Source of the DNA: Pseudomonas mandelii
Lineage (GTDB): Bacteria > Pseudomonadota > Gammaproteobacteria > Pseudomonadales > Pseudomonadaceae
Direction: 5' to 3'
NCBI RefSeq assembly: GCF_024138395.1
Contig: NZ_JAMYDU010000031.1
Location: 1-51,736 of the forward strand
DNA length: 51,736 nucleotides
Numbering within the stretch: the stretch's first letter is position 1; each line of letters starts with the position of its first letter. This document shows positions 34,801-41,939 of this stretch, in pieces. The notes under the pieces were generated by a model. That model saw only the letters and a program-made list of their open reading frames with translations, was not told the origin of the DNA and ran no database searches. Position numbers and translations under genes: made by a program.

Positions 34801-36476
34801 GGCGTGGACTCCGCCCCTGGAATGTCTTGTTGCTTGTAGCGGGCGAGATCCGGTTCCCAGTACCGGGTTTGCCCATCGGCCAATTCGATTGGCTTGAAGC
34901 GGTCGATGAAGGCGACGATCTCTTTGGGCAATACCTTGCGAAACTCGCCTGCGCCAATCGCGCCGCCGACTGCAAACGTCCCCAGCTGGACCAGCGATTC
35001 CACGGTGCCCATGAAATGCTCAAAGGCCTCGGTGGTCCGGCCCTGCGCCCATTCGATGATCCCTTCGAAGGCTTCGTCGAGCAGCTGATAGGCCATGTAC
35101 GCCATCATCGCTTCCCCCAGCACGGGCACGAACGGTGCCACGATGAACGCCGCGGTTTGAAGAATCGACGAAGCAATGTTGACCAGCGAATCCCAGAAGG
35201 CCCAACGGGCTCTTTGGTCGACGTCTGCCGTCGGGACAGCGATGGATTTGGCGTCATTCAGGATTTTGTTGAGTTTGGCCTGATACAGGTGCTGCCACAG
35301 ATCGTCGTTGAACGGCGTGAAGGCCGTTTGCAAGTTGGGCCGGTCAAGGGGCGTTTCCCGCCAGGTGGGTTCCGAACTGCCTGCGACGGGCGGGTGCCAC
35401 TGTATTTTGCTCAGCCGATCATTGAGGCTGGCGAAGAAAAAGCCGCGTTGCTCATGGTTCACGAACCGGCTGAAAAACTGCTGGTACTCCTTCGAACGCA
35501 ACTGACGGGTCAGCTCAATGACCATCTCAAGGGCCGAGGCGTATTCCTTGATTGGGTGTTCTGGGTCATCCGGGACATACGCCACCACGCGGGCGATTTT
35601 TTGCGCCTGATCCAGGTCCGGGGCGAACACGACAATACCGGTGAGCGGTGCGGACATCAGGGTCACGTCGTGACACAACACGGCCTGCCCATTGACCCGT
35701 AAACCTTGCAGCCCGTCGAGCACACCGCCAATCAGGCGAAAATAGCTTTCGGAAATGTCCCGGTTCATCCGCGCCCATTGCAGGGCGGCTTTCAAGGTGG
35801 CTTGTTGGCTGGCATCGATTTTCAGCCGCAGGGACGATGCGGCGGTCGGATCGGCAAAACCAAGCGCGTCTTCGAGATAGCGTGTGTATTGCGCGCCGAT
35901 GTCCAGTTCACGACAGAGTTTCGTAAAGGCCGGGATGCTCAGTTGCTGCTTGATGAGCGGCAGGGTGTCGAACTGGCCGGTCGCGGACGGCTGTGTAATG
36001 AAAGTCGAAGCCGTTTCGAAGGCGGTGTCTTCGGTTTCCTTTTCTTCGAAATTGTGCAGCGCTGCGTCGAGCAGCGACACCGTCCAGGTGCGGGCGCCGG
36101 TCTTGATTGTAAACCAGGGGACCGTCACGGAAATGTACAGGCGCAGAAAGGTTGTCCTGACATCGAGATCCAGATTGAAGCGGCTCTTCAGCGCAGCTTC
36201 AAGGATCGGCGCGGCGAAGGCGCAGGCGTCTTGCAGGTGTTCCAGGCGTTTATCGACTTCACTTTGCGCAGTCCAGTGCGCGGCATTAAGCGCCTTCAAT
36301 TCCTGGTGGTGTGCCGCGGGCGCGGCCTGAAGTCCGGCCGGAAGTTGCGGCTGAGTGTTCTTCAGCGTCTTGCGCCTGGCCGGAGAGACATTGCCCAGCC
36401 AGTCGGGAATTGCGTTTTTGAGGTGTAGATAATGACGGTCCGGGTTGAGCGAATCAGCGGTGTCGATGGCGGTCAT
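28866..36476 (-). CDS. Giant toxin/effector-like protein with five tandem LRR modules
   Basis: A single 2,536-residue frame. The N-terminal ~1,000 residues resemble the DUF6543/dermonecrotic-toxin-like region of large Pseudomonas effector-like proteins. They include hydrophobic stretches near 435-475 (I-V-A-P-F-V-P-V-L-G-E-A-M-M-A-Y) and 490-510 that could insert in membranes. From about 1,020 to the end there are five modules of ~300 residues. Each has a linker (L-P-G-T-L-x-x-G-R...W), a G-D-M-P-x-L-x-A-D-F-S-H-V segment, six to eight LRRs, and a cap N-N-P-L-S-x-x-T-R-x-R-I-K-x-Y. Related proteins often end in a NEL E3-ubiquitin-ligase domain; here the protein ends shortly after the fifth cap. 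No signal peptide is seen. AAAGGAA precedes the ATG. It occupies the argR-aruC junction, which holds only a small gene in PAO1. Confidence 0.82.
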   Translation of the reverse strand: MTAIDTADSLNPDRHYLHLKNAIPDWLGNVSPARRKTLKNTQPQLPAGLQAAPAAHHQELKALNAAHWTAQSEVDKRLEHLQDACAFAAPILEAALKSRFNLDLDVRTTFLRLYISVTVPWFTIKTGARTWTVSLLDAALHNFEEKETEDTAFETASTFITQPSATGQFDTLPLIKQQLSIPAFTKLCRELDIGAQYTRYLEDALGFADPTAASSLRLKIDASQQATLKAALQWARMNRDISESYFRLIGGVLDGLQGLRVNGQAVLCHDVTLMSAPLTGIVVFAPDLDQAQKIARVVAYVPDDPEHPIKEYASALEMVIELTRQLRSKEYQQFFSRFVNHEQRGFFFASLNDRLSKIQWHPPVAGSSEPTWRETPLDRPNLQTAFTPFNDDLWQHLYQAKLNKILNDAKSIAVPTADVDQRARWAFWDSLVNIASSILQTAAFIVAPFVPVLGEAMMAYMAYQLLDEAFEGIIEWAQGRTTEAFEHFMGTVESLVQLGTFAVGGAIGAGEFRKVLPKEIVAFIDRFKPIELADGQTRYWEPDLARYKQQDIPGAESTPNELGLHQHQGRQLLPLDDAHFAVSEGSIPGEYRIDHPTRPDAYQPLVRHNGDGAWHTELEQPLEWDKPMLLRRIGHSVETVTPAERELILQVSGYNEDALRKMHVEQQPLPPLLADTIKRFRIDQDLKALVNQLDSNLPADYLSADPAIQLQLLTEHGRWPESKRLSFIDQQGETLWQSSGEETLPLTEIWQNRLIDGDLLKTLLHSLDEGEIKALLGEEFGGPTPSLQVRTRTLRKQLAELAWQQRTTIFESRYQALERIEDPLAQAISQYDPQLPASITRELLNTANGDELIQISEGQLPQRQQDLVQLANQEVRLTRAYEGLELDSVSNADSDTLALHSLKNLPGWSRDVRLEIRERNYEGLMLDSTGPADAPIQKILVRQTDGTYQPYDSRGQQLHSASDFYASVLYALPDSERQALDIQIGQAPKLKDAIRERAMERSELRVAISNSPIDEPVVDTLRLLGNQGYRRSERTRRSRLSVEYSRLTRQLNRWVHDAPHNNPASGLPFTPIEHMAVVRNRRFFRDAVQRCWRGETLGQTGHSLYLPDAIIGDFPTLDANFAHVSTLTMNGSASTGALESFLQNFSGLRFLDVHNFNLHNLPPSIASLPRLHQLVMRNCGITLSLADQRILASLTELSLLDLMDNPLSASPDIQRMPALQFLNLANTGISTPPARLLDRPHPIIARFDGNRITELPDAFFRLPAEHGAQLDFSNNPLSAATQDRVKVYFNRTGVRFRILAEPADIVRTTNLFTGMTADQATDFLYRLPGTLAQGRAQLSHWEIEITRLNGDLAQWVNDVPGDAPLTGDILDGNQQTHEQLARSTFARVLEQAWRSRLNGEFAASLRFTGDMPVLSADFSHVSDLTLMGNADVVATSPFLARFANVQRLNMHGFSLDQLPRAISRMPQLKTLVLDSCALVLTPEIETALSSLNSLETLKLINNPLGTAPDVSMLSRLTHLDLSNGSISVVPVGLTTQPNLNKVFFGGNHITELPQAFFELPASRSSAFNFADNPLSRETRNRIKTYFREQGRDFGVRADPADISLTQALFPELDTLEASNVIYDLPGTLNDGRLQLERWRVELKQLLGDLQIWQRQVTEHHPVTGQLVDVGAIEAERQCRADFSQTIEQQWRRRVVPEPLEDHGVSGNSRMRDYYFATDLKFTGDMPFLTTDFSHISSLELNGNVALLATDPFLQLFPNLISLDLKNFTLHQVPQAVAGMPKLKELIMRNCQVTLAPEGQAALSSLKELESLDLSENPLAITLNMEAMPALNDIRLSNAGIPELPTGLTDRKILHTAILNGNQITELPENFFELDPFIADGINLANNPLSSASRNRIKDYYARNGNDFAVIAEQADIDRARLLFPELGTEDASHVIYKLPGTLEDGRTRLSQWEVEITRLTSELRDWADDIPSHHPRTGTALGYDDLIEQRKSRTGFSQALEQLWRQRVRVAPELRANTLSADLPFIGDMPVLSADFSHVTELVLKGNDALNGTSRFLDSFTGLYQLNISDSAINQLPQAINGMPTLEILTLNNCGVVFSEEGQALLSSLRNLDTLDLANNPLGRVPDVSALTKLKHIDLSRTGIEHIPTALTNNAQLEYAILSNNRITELPESFDALPADVAEGFDLSNNPLSEKTRESIKAYHQRTGTQLGVLAPEADIDQVKTLYPNFSNQQASEFIYRLPGSLADGRLELARKHAELEALRRDLTVWMTDIPNHPLTGQPLSAVHLLQEQHKRLLFKESLERCWQRIAPATPFLEPGFISNLSIMGDLPVLTADFGHVRGLYLMSSDLIAPSFTRFLDYFPNLESLAIRGYRLNNVPEAVFRMGQLREMSLSECHITLTTQTLHALGSMDNLLSLNLSKNPLGLTPDISRLDALLTLDLSNTAITQPPKGLFNSHGLRFAYLNDNAITEMPIELIEADPVYTANFDFRNNPLSPQSLERVAAYYYKTGNTLNIPGVAGMPRPPGFAPEVELES

Positions 36477-36616
36477 GCGCTATTCCTTTAGCGAGGGGGT
36501 AACCCTCAGGAAAACAAACGCTGAAGCACGGTGTGCGGTACATATTTACCGCATCCGTCGACGAGCCTGCCTATAACCTGTGTCAGCGGTTTAAACTGCG
36601 CCTTTGCGACGCTATT

Positions 36617-36632
36617 TGTCGCATTGCCGTAA
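36617..36632 (+). promoter_or_regulatory. Putative ArgR half-site upstream of aruC
   Basis: TGTCGC-ATTGCCGT-AA fits the ArgR half-site TGTCGC-N8-AA. It also forms an inverted repeat with GCGAC just before it (36606-36610). It lies in the 285-base gap that must hold the aru promoter. Confidence 0.45.
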
Positions 36633-36761
36633 ACCCGGGCAAAACCTGTGTTTGCGCTATAAGAAGTTGTCGCTTGGCGGCAAGGCCGGGCTGAAAACTG
36701 TCCTTACAATCCCCTCATCGCTCGCCAGTTTCAGGCGAGTGTTCCTCTTCAGGAGACTCCG

Positions 36762-37982
36762 ATGTCCGTTGAGCACGCTGCGGTAGAACGCGCCGATTTC
36801 GACCAGGTAATGGTTCCCAACTACGCGCCAGCCGCTTTCATTCCTGTGCGTGGTGCCGGTTCCCGTGTTTGGGACCAGTCTGGCCGCGAGCTGATCGACT
36901 TCGCCGGCGGGATTGCCGTTAACGTATTGGGCCATGCGCACCCGGCGCTGGTCGCTGCATTGACCGAGCAAGCGAACAAGCTGTGGCACGTGTCCAACGT
37001 GTTCACCAATGAGCCGGCCTTGCGCCTGGCCCATAAGCTGGTCGACGCCACGTTTGCCGAGCGCGTGTTCTTCTGCAACTCTGGCGCCGAAGCCAACGAG
37101 GCCGCTTTCAAGCTGGCCCGTCGCGTGGCCCACGACCGTTTCGGTACCGAGAAGTACGAAATCGTTGCCGCGCTCAACAGCTTCCACGGCCGTACCTTGT
37201 TCACCGTGAACGTCGGTGGCCAGTCGAAGTACTCCGACGGCTTCGGTCCGAAGATCACTGGCATCACCCACGTGCCTTACAACGATCTGGCCGCGCTGAA
37301 AGCCGCTGTTTCCGACAAGACCTGTGCGGTGGTTCTGGAGCCGATCCAGGGCGAAGGCGGCGTACTGCCGGCCGAGCTGTCTTACCTGCAAGGTGCTCGT
37401 GAACTGTGCGACGCGCACAACGCGCTGTTGGTTTTCGACGAAGTTCAGACCGGCATGGGCCGCAGCGGCAAGCTGTTCGCCTATCAGCATTACGGCGTGA
37501 CCCCGGACATCCTGACCAGCGCCAAGAGCCTGGGCGGCGGTTTCCCGATCGCGGCGATGCTGACCACTGAAGACCTGGCCAAACACCTGGTCGTCGGCAC
37601 CCACGGCACCACATATGGCGGCAACCCGTTGGCGTGCGCTGTCGCTGAAGCGGTGATCGATGTGATCAACACGCCTGAAGTGCTGAATGGCGTCAATGCC
37701 AAGCACGACAAGTTCAAGACCCGTCTTGAGCAGATCGGCGAGAAATACGGCCTCTTCACTGAAGTCCGCGGTCTGGGCCTGCTGCTCGGTTGCGTGCTGA
37801 GCGATGCCTGGAAAGGCAAGGCCAAAGACATTTTCAACGCCGCCGAGCGTGAAGGCCTGATGATTCTGCAAGCCGGCCCGGACGTGATTCGTTTCGCGCC
37901 AAGCCTGGTGGTTGAAGAGGCCGATATCGATGCTGGTCTGGACCGTTTCGAACGCGCCGCGGCGAAACTGACGCAAGCCTGA
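36762..37982 (+). CDS. aruC: Succinylornithine/acetylornithine aminotransferase
   Basis: A 406-residue class III PLP aminotransferase. It has F-C-N-S-G-A-E-A-N-E-A-A-F-K-L-A-R, the PLP aspartate in L-V-F-D-E-V-Q-T-G-M-G-R, and the PLP lysine K255 in S-A-K-S-L-G-G-G. AruC (AstC) turns succinylornithine into succinylglutamate semialdehyde in the arginine succinyltransferase pathway and can also act as ArgD. The following aruFG-astDB-astE identify it as the catabolic enzyme. CAGGAG precedes the ATG. A 12-base hairpin and a REPIN follow before aruF. Confidence 0.95.
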   Translation: MSVEHAAVERADFDQVMVPNYAPAAFIPVRGAGSRVWDQSGRELIDFAGGIAVNVLGHAHPALVAALTEQANKLWHVSNVFTNEPALRLAHKLVDATFAERVFFCNSGAEANEAAFKLARRVAHDRFGTEKYEIVAALNSFHGRTLFTVNVGGQSKYSDGFGPKITGITHVPYNDLAALKAAVSDKTCAVVLEPIQGEGGVLPAELSYLQGARELCDAHNALLVFDEVQTGMGRSGKLFAYQHYGVTPDILTSAKSLGGGFPIAAMLTTEDLAKHLVVGTHGTTYGGNPLACAVAEAVIDVINTPEVLNGVNAKHDKFKTRLEQIGEKYGLFTEVRGLGLLLGCVLSDAWKGKAKDIFNAAEREGLMILQAGPDVIRFAPSLVVEEADIDAGLDRFERAAAKLTQA

Positions 37983-37989
37983 TTGTCCC

Positions 37990-38018
37990 TTCGACGCCTG
38001 AGCTGTTCAGGCGTCGAA
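37990..38018 (+). other. Strong hairpin between aruC and aruF
   Basis: TTCGACGCCTGA and TCAGGCGTCGAA form a perfect 12-base stem without a clean T-run. It may stabilise the aruC message or partly stop transcription. Confidence 0.6.
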
Positions 38019-38045
38019 CCCAATTTTATGCCGGACCCGCTCTTC

Positions 38046-38130
38046 TGTAGGAGCGAAGCTTGCTCACGAAGGTGTGTCAGTCGACATCACAGTGCCTGAC
38101 ACACCTTCGCGAGCAAGCTTCGCTCCTACA
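38046..38130. repeat. REPIN inside the aru operon
   Basis: TGTAGGAGCGAAGCTTGCTC-ACGAAGGTGTGTCAG and a near-complementary copy (ACACCTTCGCGAGCAAGCTT-CGCTCCTACA). Confidence 0.9.
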
Positions 38131-38177
38131 AGGGTTCGGCTTATTTCCCCCAAGAGTTAAGAGAAAGGAGTGACACC

Positions 38178-39197
38178 ATGCTGGTGATGCGCCCCGCGCA
38201 AATGGCTGATCTGGGCGAGGTACAGCGTCTGGCTGCGGACAGCCCGATTGGTGTCACTTCCTTGCCGGATGACGTTGAACGCCTGAGCGACAAGATCGCC
38301 GCGAGCGAAGCTTCGTTCGCCGCCGAAGTCAGCTTCAACGGTGAAGAGAGCTATTTCTTCGTCCTCGAAGACACGGCCACCGGCAAGCTGGTCGGCTGTT
38401 CGGCCATCGTTGCCTCGGCCGGTTATTCCGAGCCGTTCTACAGCTTTCGTAACGAAACGTTCGTGCACGCCTCCCGCGAGCTGAAGATTCACAACAAGAT
38501 CCACGTGCTCTCCCAGTGCCACGACCTGACCGGCAACAGCTTGCTGACCAGTTTCTACGTGAAGCCGGAGCTGGTAGGTTCACCTTGGGCCGAGCTCAAT
38601 TCCCGTGGCCGTTTGCTGTTCGTAGCCAGTCATCCGGAGCGCTTTGCCGATTCCGTGGTGACCGAGATCGTCGGTTACAGCGATGAAAATGGCGATTCGC
38701 CGTTCTGGGATGCCATCGGTCGCAACTTCTTCGACCTCAACTACGCCGCCGCCGAGCGTCTGTGTGGCCTGAAAAGCCGCACGTTCCTGGCCGAGCTGAT
38801 GCCGCATTACCCGATCTATGTGCCGTTGTTGCCAGACTCCGCTCAAGAGGCGATGGGCCAGGTGCACCCACGGGCGCAGATCACTTTCGACATCCTGATG
38901 CGCGAAGGCTTCGAGACCGATCACTACATCGACATTTTCGACGGTGGCCCGACTCTGCACGCCCGCGTCTCGGGGATCCGTTCGATCGCCCAGAGCCGTG
39001 TTGTCCCGGTGAAAATCGGCGAGCCGGTCAAAGGTGCCGGTCGTCAATACCTGGTGGCCAACGCCCAGTTGCAGGATTACCGCGCCGTTTTGCTTGAGCT
39101 CGATTACGCGCCGGGCAAACCGGTGACCCTGGATCTGGACGCGGCCGAAGCCTTGGGCGTCGGTGAAGGTGCCAGCGTGCGCCTGGTGGCGGTTTAA
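38178..39197 (+). CDS. aruF: Arginine N-succinyltransferase, alpha subunit
   Basis: A 339-residue protein of the AstA family (M-R-P-A-Q-M-A-D-L near the start; Y-S-F-R-N-E-T-F-V-H-A-S; D-L-T-G-N-S-L-L-T-S-F-Y; F-L-A-E-L-M-P-H-Y-P-I-Y). With AruG it transfers succinate from succinyl-CoA to arginine, the first step of the pathway. Pseudomonas has two paralogous subunits where E. coli has one AstA. AAAGGAG gives a strong ribosome site for the ATG at 38178. Confidence 0.95.
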   Translation: MLVMRPAQMADLGEVQRLAADSPIGVTSLPDDVERLSDKIAASEASFAAEVSFNGEESYFFVLEDTATGKLVGCSAIVASAGYSEPFYSFRNETFVHASRELKIHNKIHVLSQCHDLTGNSLLTSFYVKPELVGSPWAELNSRGRLLFVASHPERFADSVVTEIVGYSDENGDSPFWDAIGRNFFDLNYAAAERLCGLKSRTFLAELMPHYPIYVPLLPDSAQEAMGQVHPRAQITFDILMREGFETDHYIDIFDGGPTLHARVSGIRSIAQSRVVPVKIGEPVKGAGRQYLVANAQLQDYRAVLLELDYAPGKPVTLDLDAAEALGVGEGASVRLVAV

Positions 39198-39284
39198 CGC
39201 CTGCTGCTGTGCCTATAAAGAGTGAATGCTTAGTAAAGCAGCGAGTTTCACGGGTGGCTCAAGCGGCCCGTTTGAGGAGATAGC

Positions 39285-40310
39285 ATGATCGTTCGTCCCG
39301 TACGCAGCAGCGATTTACCCGCTCTGATCGACCTGGCCCGCAGCACCGGCACCGGCCTGACTACTTTGCCGGCCAACGAAGAACGTCTGGCCCATCGGGT
39401 CGGCTGGGCCGAGAAGACCTTCCGCGGCGAAGCCGGGCGGGGCGATGCGGACTACCTGTTCGTGCTCGAAGACGACAACGGCCGCGTGGTGGGCATTTCC
39501 GCCATCGCTGGCGCCGTCGGCCTGCGTGAGCCTTGGTACAACTTCCGGGTCGGCCTGACCGTCAGCGCCTCGCAAGAGCTGAACATCTATCGCGAAATTC
39601 CGACGCTGTTCCTGGCCAACGACCTGACCGGCAACTCTGAATTGTGCTCGCTGTTCCTGCACGCCGATTTCCGCAGTGGCCTCAACGGCCGCATGCTGGC
39701 CAAGGCGCGGATGTTGTTCATCGCCGAGTTCCCGCAACTGTTCGGCAACAAGATCATCGCCGAAATGCGCGGTGTGTCCGATGACGCCGGACGTTCGCCG
39801 TTCTGGGAAAGCCTGGGTCGGCATTTTTTCAAGATGGAATTCAGCCAGGCCGATTACCTCACCGGCGTGGGCAACAAAGCGTTCATCGCTGAACTGATGC
39901 CGAAATTCCCGCTGTACACCTGCTTCCTGTCGCCAGACGCGCGCAATGTGATCGGCCAGGTTCACCCGGACACCGAGCCGGCGCTGTCGATGCTCAAGAG
40001 CGAAGGTTTCAGCTATCAAGGCTACGTCGATATCTTCGATGCCGGCCCTGCGGTGGAATGCGAAACCACCAAGATCCGTGCGGTGCGCGACAGCCAGGCG
40101 CTGGTGCTGGCCATCGGCACCCCGGGTGACGACGCCACGCCGTTCCTGATTCATAACCGCAAGCGTGAAGACTGCCGGATCACTGCCGCGCCAGCACGCT
40201 TCGCCGCCGGCACTTTGGTGGTCGATCCGCTGACCGCCAAACGTCTTCAACTCAACGCCGGCGATCAAGTTCGCGCCGTTCCGTTGTCCGCTGCTCGGGA
40301 GTCGAAATAA
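39285..40310 (+). CDS. aruG: Arginine N-succinyltransferase, beta subunit
   Basis: A 341-residue AstA-family paralogue of AruF sharing the same blocks (I-V-R-P-V-R-S-S-D-L; Y-N-F-R-V-G-L-T-V-S-A-S; D-L-T-G-N-S-E-L; F-I-A-E-L-M-P-K-F-P-L-Y). It pairs with AruF as the second subunit. The ATG at 39285 follows GAGGAG. Its TAA overlaps the astD ATG by one base, so astD is coupled to it. Confidence 0.95.
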   Translation: MIVRPVRSSDLPALIDLARSTGTGLTTLPANEERLAHRVGWAEKTFRGEAGRGDADYLFVLEDDNGRVVGISAIAGAVGLREPWYNFRVGLTVSASQELNIYREIPTLFLANDLTGNSELCSLFLHADFRSGLNGRMLAKARMLFIAEFPQLFGNKIIAEMRGVSDDAGRSPFWESLGRHFFKMEFSQADYLTGVGNKAFIAELMPKFPLYTCFLSPDARNVIGQVHPDTEPALSMLKSEGFSYQGYVDIFDAGPAVECETTKIRAVRDSQALVLAIGTPGDDATPFLIHNRKREDCRITAAPARFAAGTLVVDPLTAKRLQLNAGDQVRAVPLSAARESK

Positions 40311-41776
40311 TGAATTCGCTATACATCGCCGGTGAATGGCTGGCCGGTCAGGGTGAAACCTTTCAATCGGTAAACCCGGTGACCCAGCAAGTGTTGTGGA
40401 CCGGCGAAGGCGCCACGGCCGGTCAGGTCGAGTCGGCTGTGCAAGCCGCGCGTCAGGCGTTCCCGGGCTGGGCCCGTCGTACCCTGGAAGAACGCCTCAG
40501 CGTGCTGGAAGCCTTTGCCGCTGCGTTGAAGAATCACGCTGACGAGCTGGCTCGCACCATCGGTGAAGAAACCGGCAAACCCCTGTGGGAAGCGGCAACT
40601 GAAGTCACCAGCATGGTCAACAAGATTGCCATCTCGGTGCAGAGCTACCGCGAACGTACCGGCGAGAAGAGCGGCCCGCTGGGCGACGCCACTGCGGTGT
40701 TGCGCCACAAACCACACGGTGTGGTTGCGGTGTTTGGCCCTTACAACTTCCCCGGTCACTTGCCGAACGGTCACATCGTGCCGGCGCTGCTGGCCGGTAA
40801 CAGTGTGCTGTTCAAGCCGAGTGAGCTGACCCCGAAAGTCGCTGAGCTGACGGTCAAGTGCTGGATCGAAGCCGGTCTGCCGGCCGGTGTGCTGAACCTG
40901 CTGCAAGGCGCTCGTGAAACCGGTATTGCCCTGGCGGCGAACCCGGGCATCGACGGTCTGTTCTTCACTGGTTCCAGCCGTACCGGCAATCACCTGCACC
41001 AGCAGTTTGCCGGTCGTCCAGACAAAATCCTCGCGCTGGAAATGGGCGGTAACAACCCACTGGTGGTGGATCAGGTCGCGGACCTCGATGCCGCCGTTTA
41101 CACCATCATTCAGTCGGCATTCATTTCTGCCGGTCAGCGATGCACCTGTGCCCGCCGCTTGCTGGTGCCGCAAGGCGCTTGGGGCGACACGCTGTTGGCG
41201 CGTCTGGTAGCGGTCAGCTCGACGATTGAAGTCGGTGCGTTCGATCAGCAACCGGCGCCGTTCATGGGCTCGGTGATTTCCCTCGGCGCTGCGAAAGCGC
41301 TGATGGATGCGCAAGAACATCTGCTGGCCAACGGCGCCGTGGCGCTGTTGGAAATGACTCAGCCTCAGGCCCAGGCAGCCTTGCTGACCCCGGGCATTCT
41401 GGACGTGACGGCAGTTGCCGATCGCCCGGACGAAGAGCTGTTCGGTCCGCTGCTGCAAGTGATCCGCTACGCTGATTTTGAAGCGGCGATCGCTGAAGCC
41501 AACGACACCGACTATGGCCTGGCGGCCGGTCTGCTGTCGGATTCCGAAGCGCGTTATCAGCAGTTCTGGCTGGAAAGCCGTGCCGGTATCGTCAACTGGA
41601 ACAAGCAGCTGACCGGTGCGGCGAGCAGCGCACCATTCGGCGGTGTCGGTGCCTCGGGTAACCATCGCGCCAGCGCCTACTACGCTGCAGATTACTGCGC
41701 GTACCCGGTGGCCTCGCTGGAAACCCCGAGCCTGACCTTGCCTGCAGCTTTGACGCCTGGCGTGAAGATGGCGTGA
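40310..41776 (+). CDS. astD: Succinylglutamate semialdehyde dehydrogenase
   Basis: A 488-residue NAD-dependent aldehyde dehydrogenase (called aruD in PAO1) that oxidises succinylglutamate semialdehyde to succinylglutamate. It has the catalytic cysteine C278 in G-Q-R-C-T-C-A-R-R, the glutamate motif L-E-M-G-G-N-N-P, and P-Y-N-F-P-G-H-L-P-N-G-H for the active-site pocket. Overlap with aruG (TAATG) fixes the start. A REPIN follows. Confidence 0.95.
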   Translation: MNSLYIAGEWLAGQGETFQSVNPVTQQVLWTGEGATAGQVESAVQAARQAFPGWARRTLEERLSVLEAFAAALKNHADELARTIGEETGKPLWEAATEVTSMVNKIAISVQSYRERTGEKSGPLGDATAVLRHKPHGVVAVFGPYNFPGHLPNGHIVPALLAGNSVLFKPSELTPKVAELTVKCWIEAGLPAGVLNLLQGARETGIALAANPGIDGLFFTGSSRTGNHLHQQFAGRPDKILALEMGGNNPLVVDQVADLDAAVYTIIQSAFISAGQRCTCARRLLVPQGAWGDTLLARLVAVSSTIEVGAFDQQPAPFMGSVISLGAAKALMDAQEHLLANGAVALLEMTQPQAQAALLTPGILDVTAVADRPDEELFGPLLQVIRYADFEAAIAEANDTDYGLAAGLLSDSEARYQQFWLESRAGIVNWNKQLTGAASSAPFGGVGASGNHRASAYYAADYCAYPVASLETPSLTLPAALTPGVKMA

Positions 41777-41783
41777 TGCCCAA

Positions 41784-41870
41784 TCGCGGGCAAGCCCGCT
41801 CCCACAGGTTTTGTGTCGTTCACGTGATCGGCGCGCACCACAAACCTGTAGGAGCGAGGCTTGCCCGCGA
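41784..41870. repeat. REPIN inside the aru operon
   Basis: TCGCGGGCAAGCCCGCTCCC-ACAGG and GTAGGAGCGAGGCTTGCCCG-CGA. The two arms belong to slightly different REP variants. Confidence 0.85.
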
Positions 41871-41939
41871 AGGCCGCGATGCGGTCTCAAAGAATAGTTA
41901 CTGATGCCTAAAAAAACAGATTCTCGTGGAGCCTCGCTG

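Noticed and set aside
34062..35702. 546-codon plus-strand frame opposite the giant LRR gene
   Set aside because: Composition and lack of motifs fit an antisense shadow of a high-GC gene.
40319..41890. 523-codon minus-strand frame opposite astD
   Set aside because: The astD frame is unambiguous and in operon context; the antisense product is Arg/Gln-rich and featureless.
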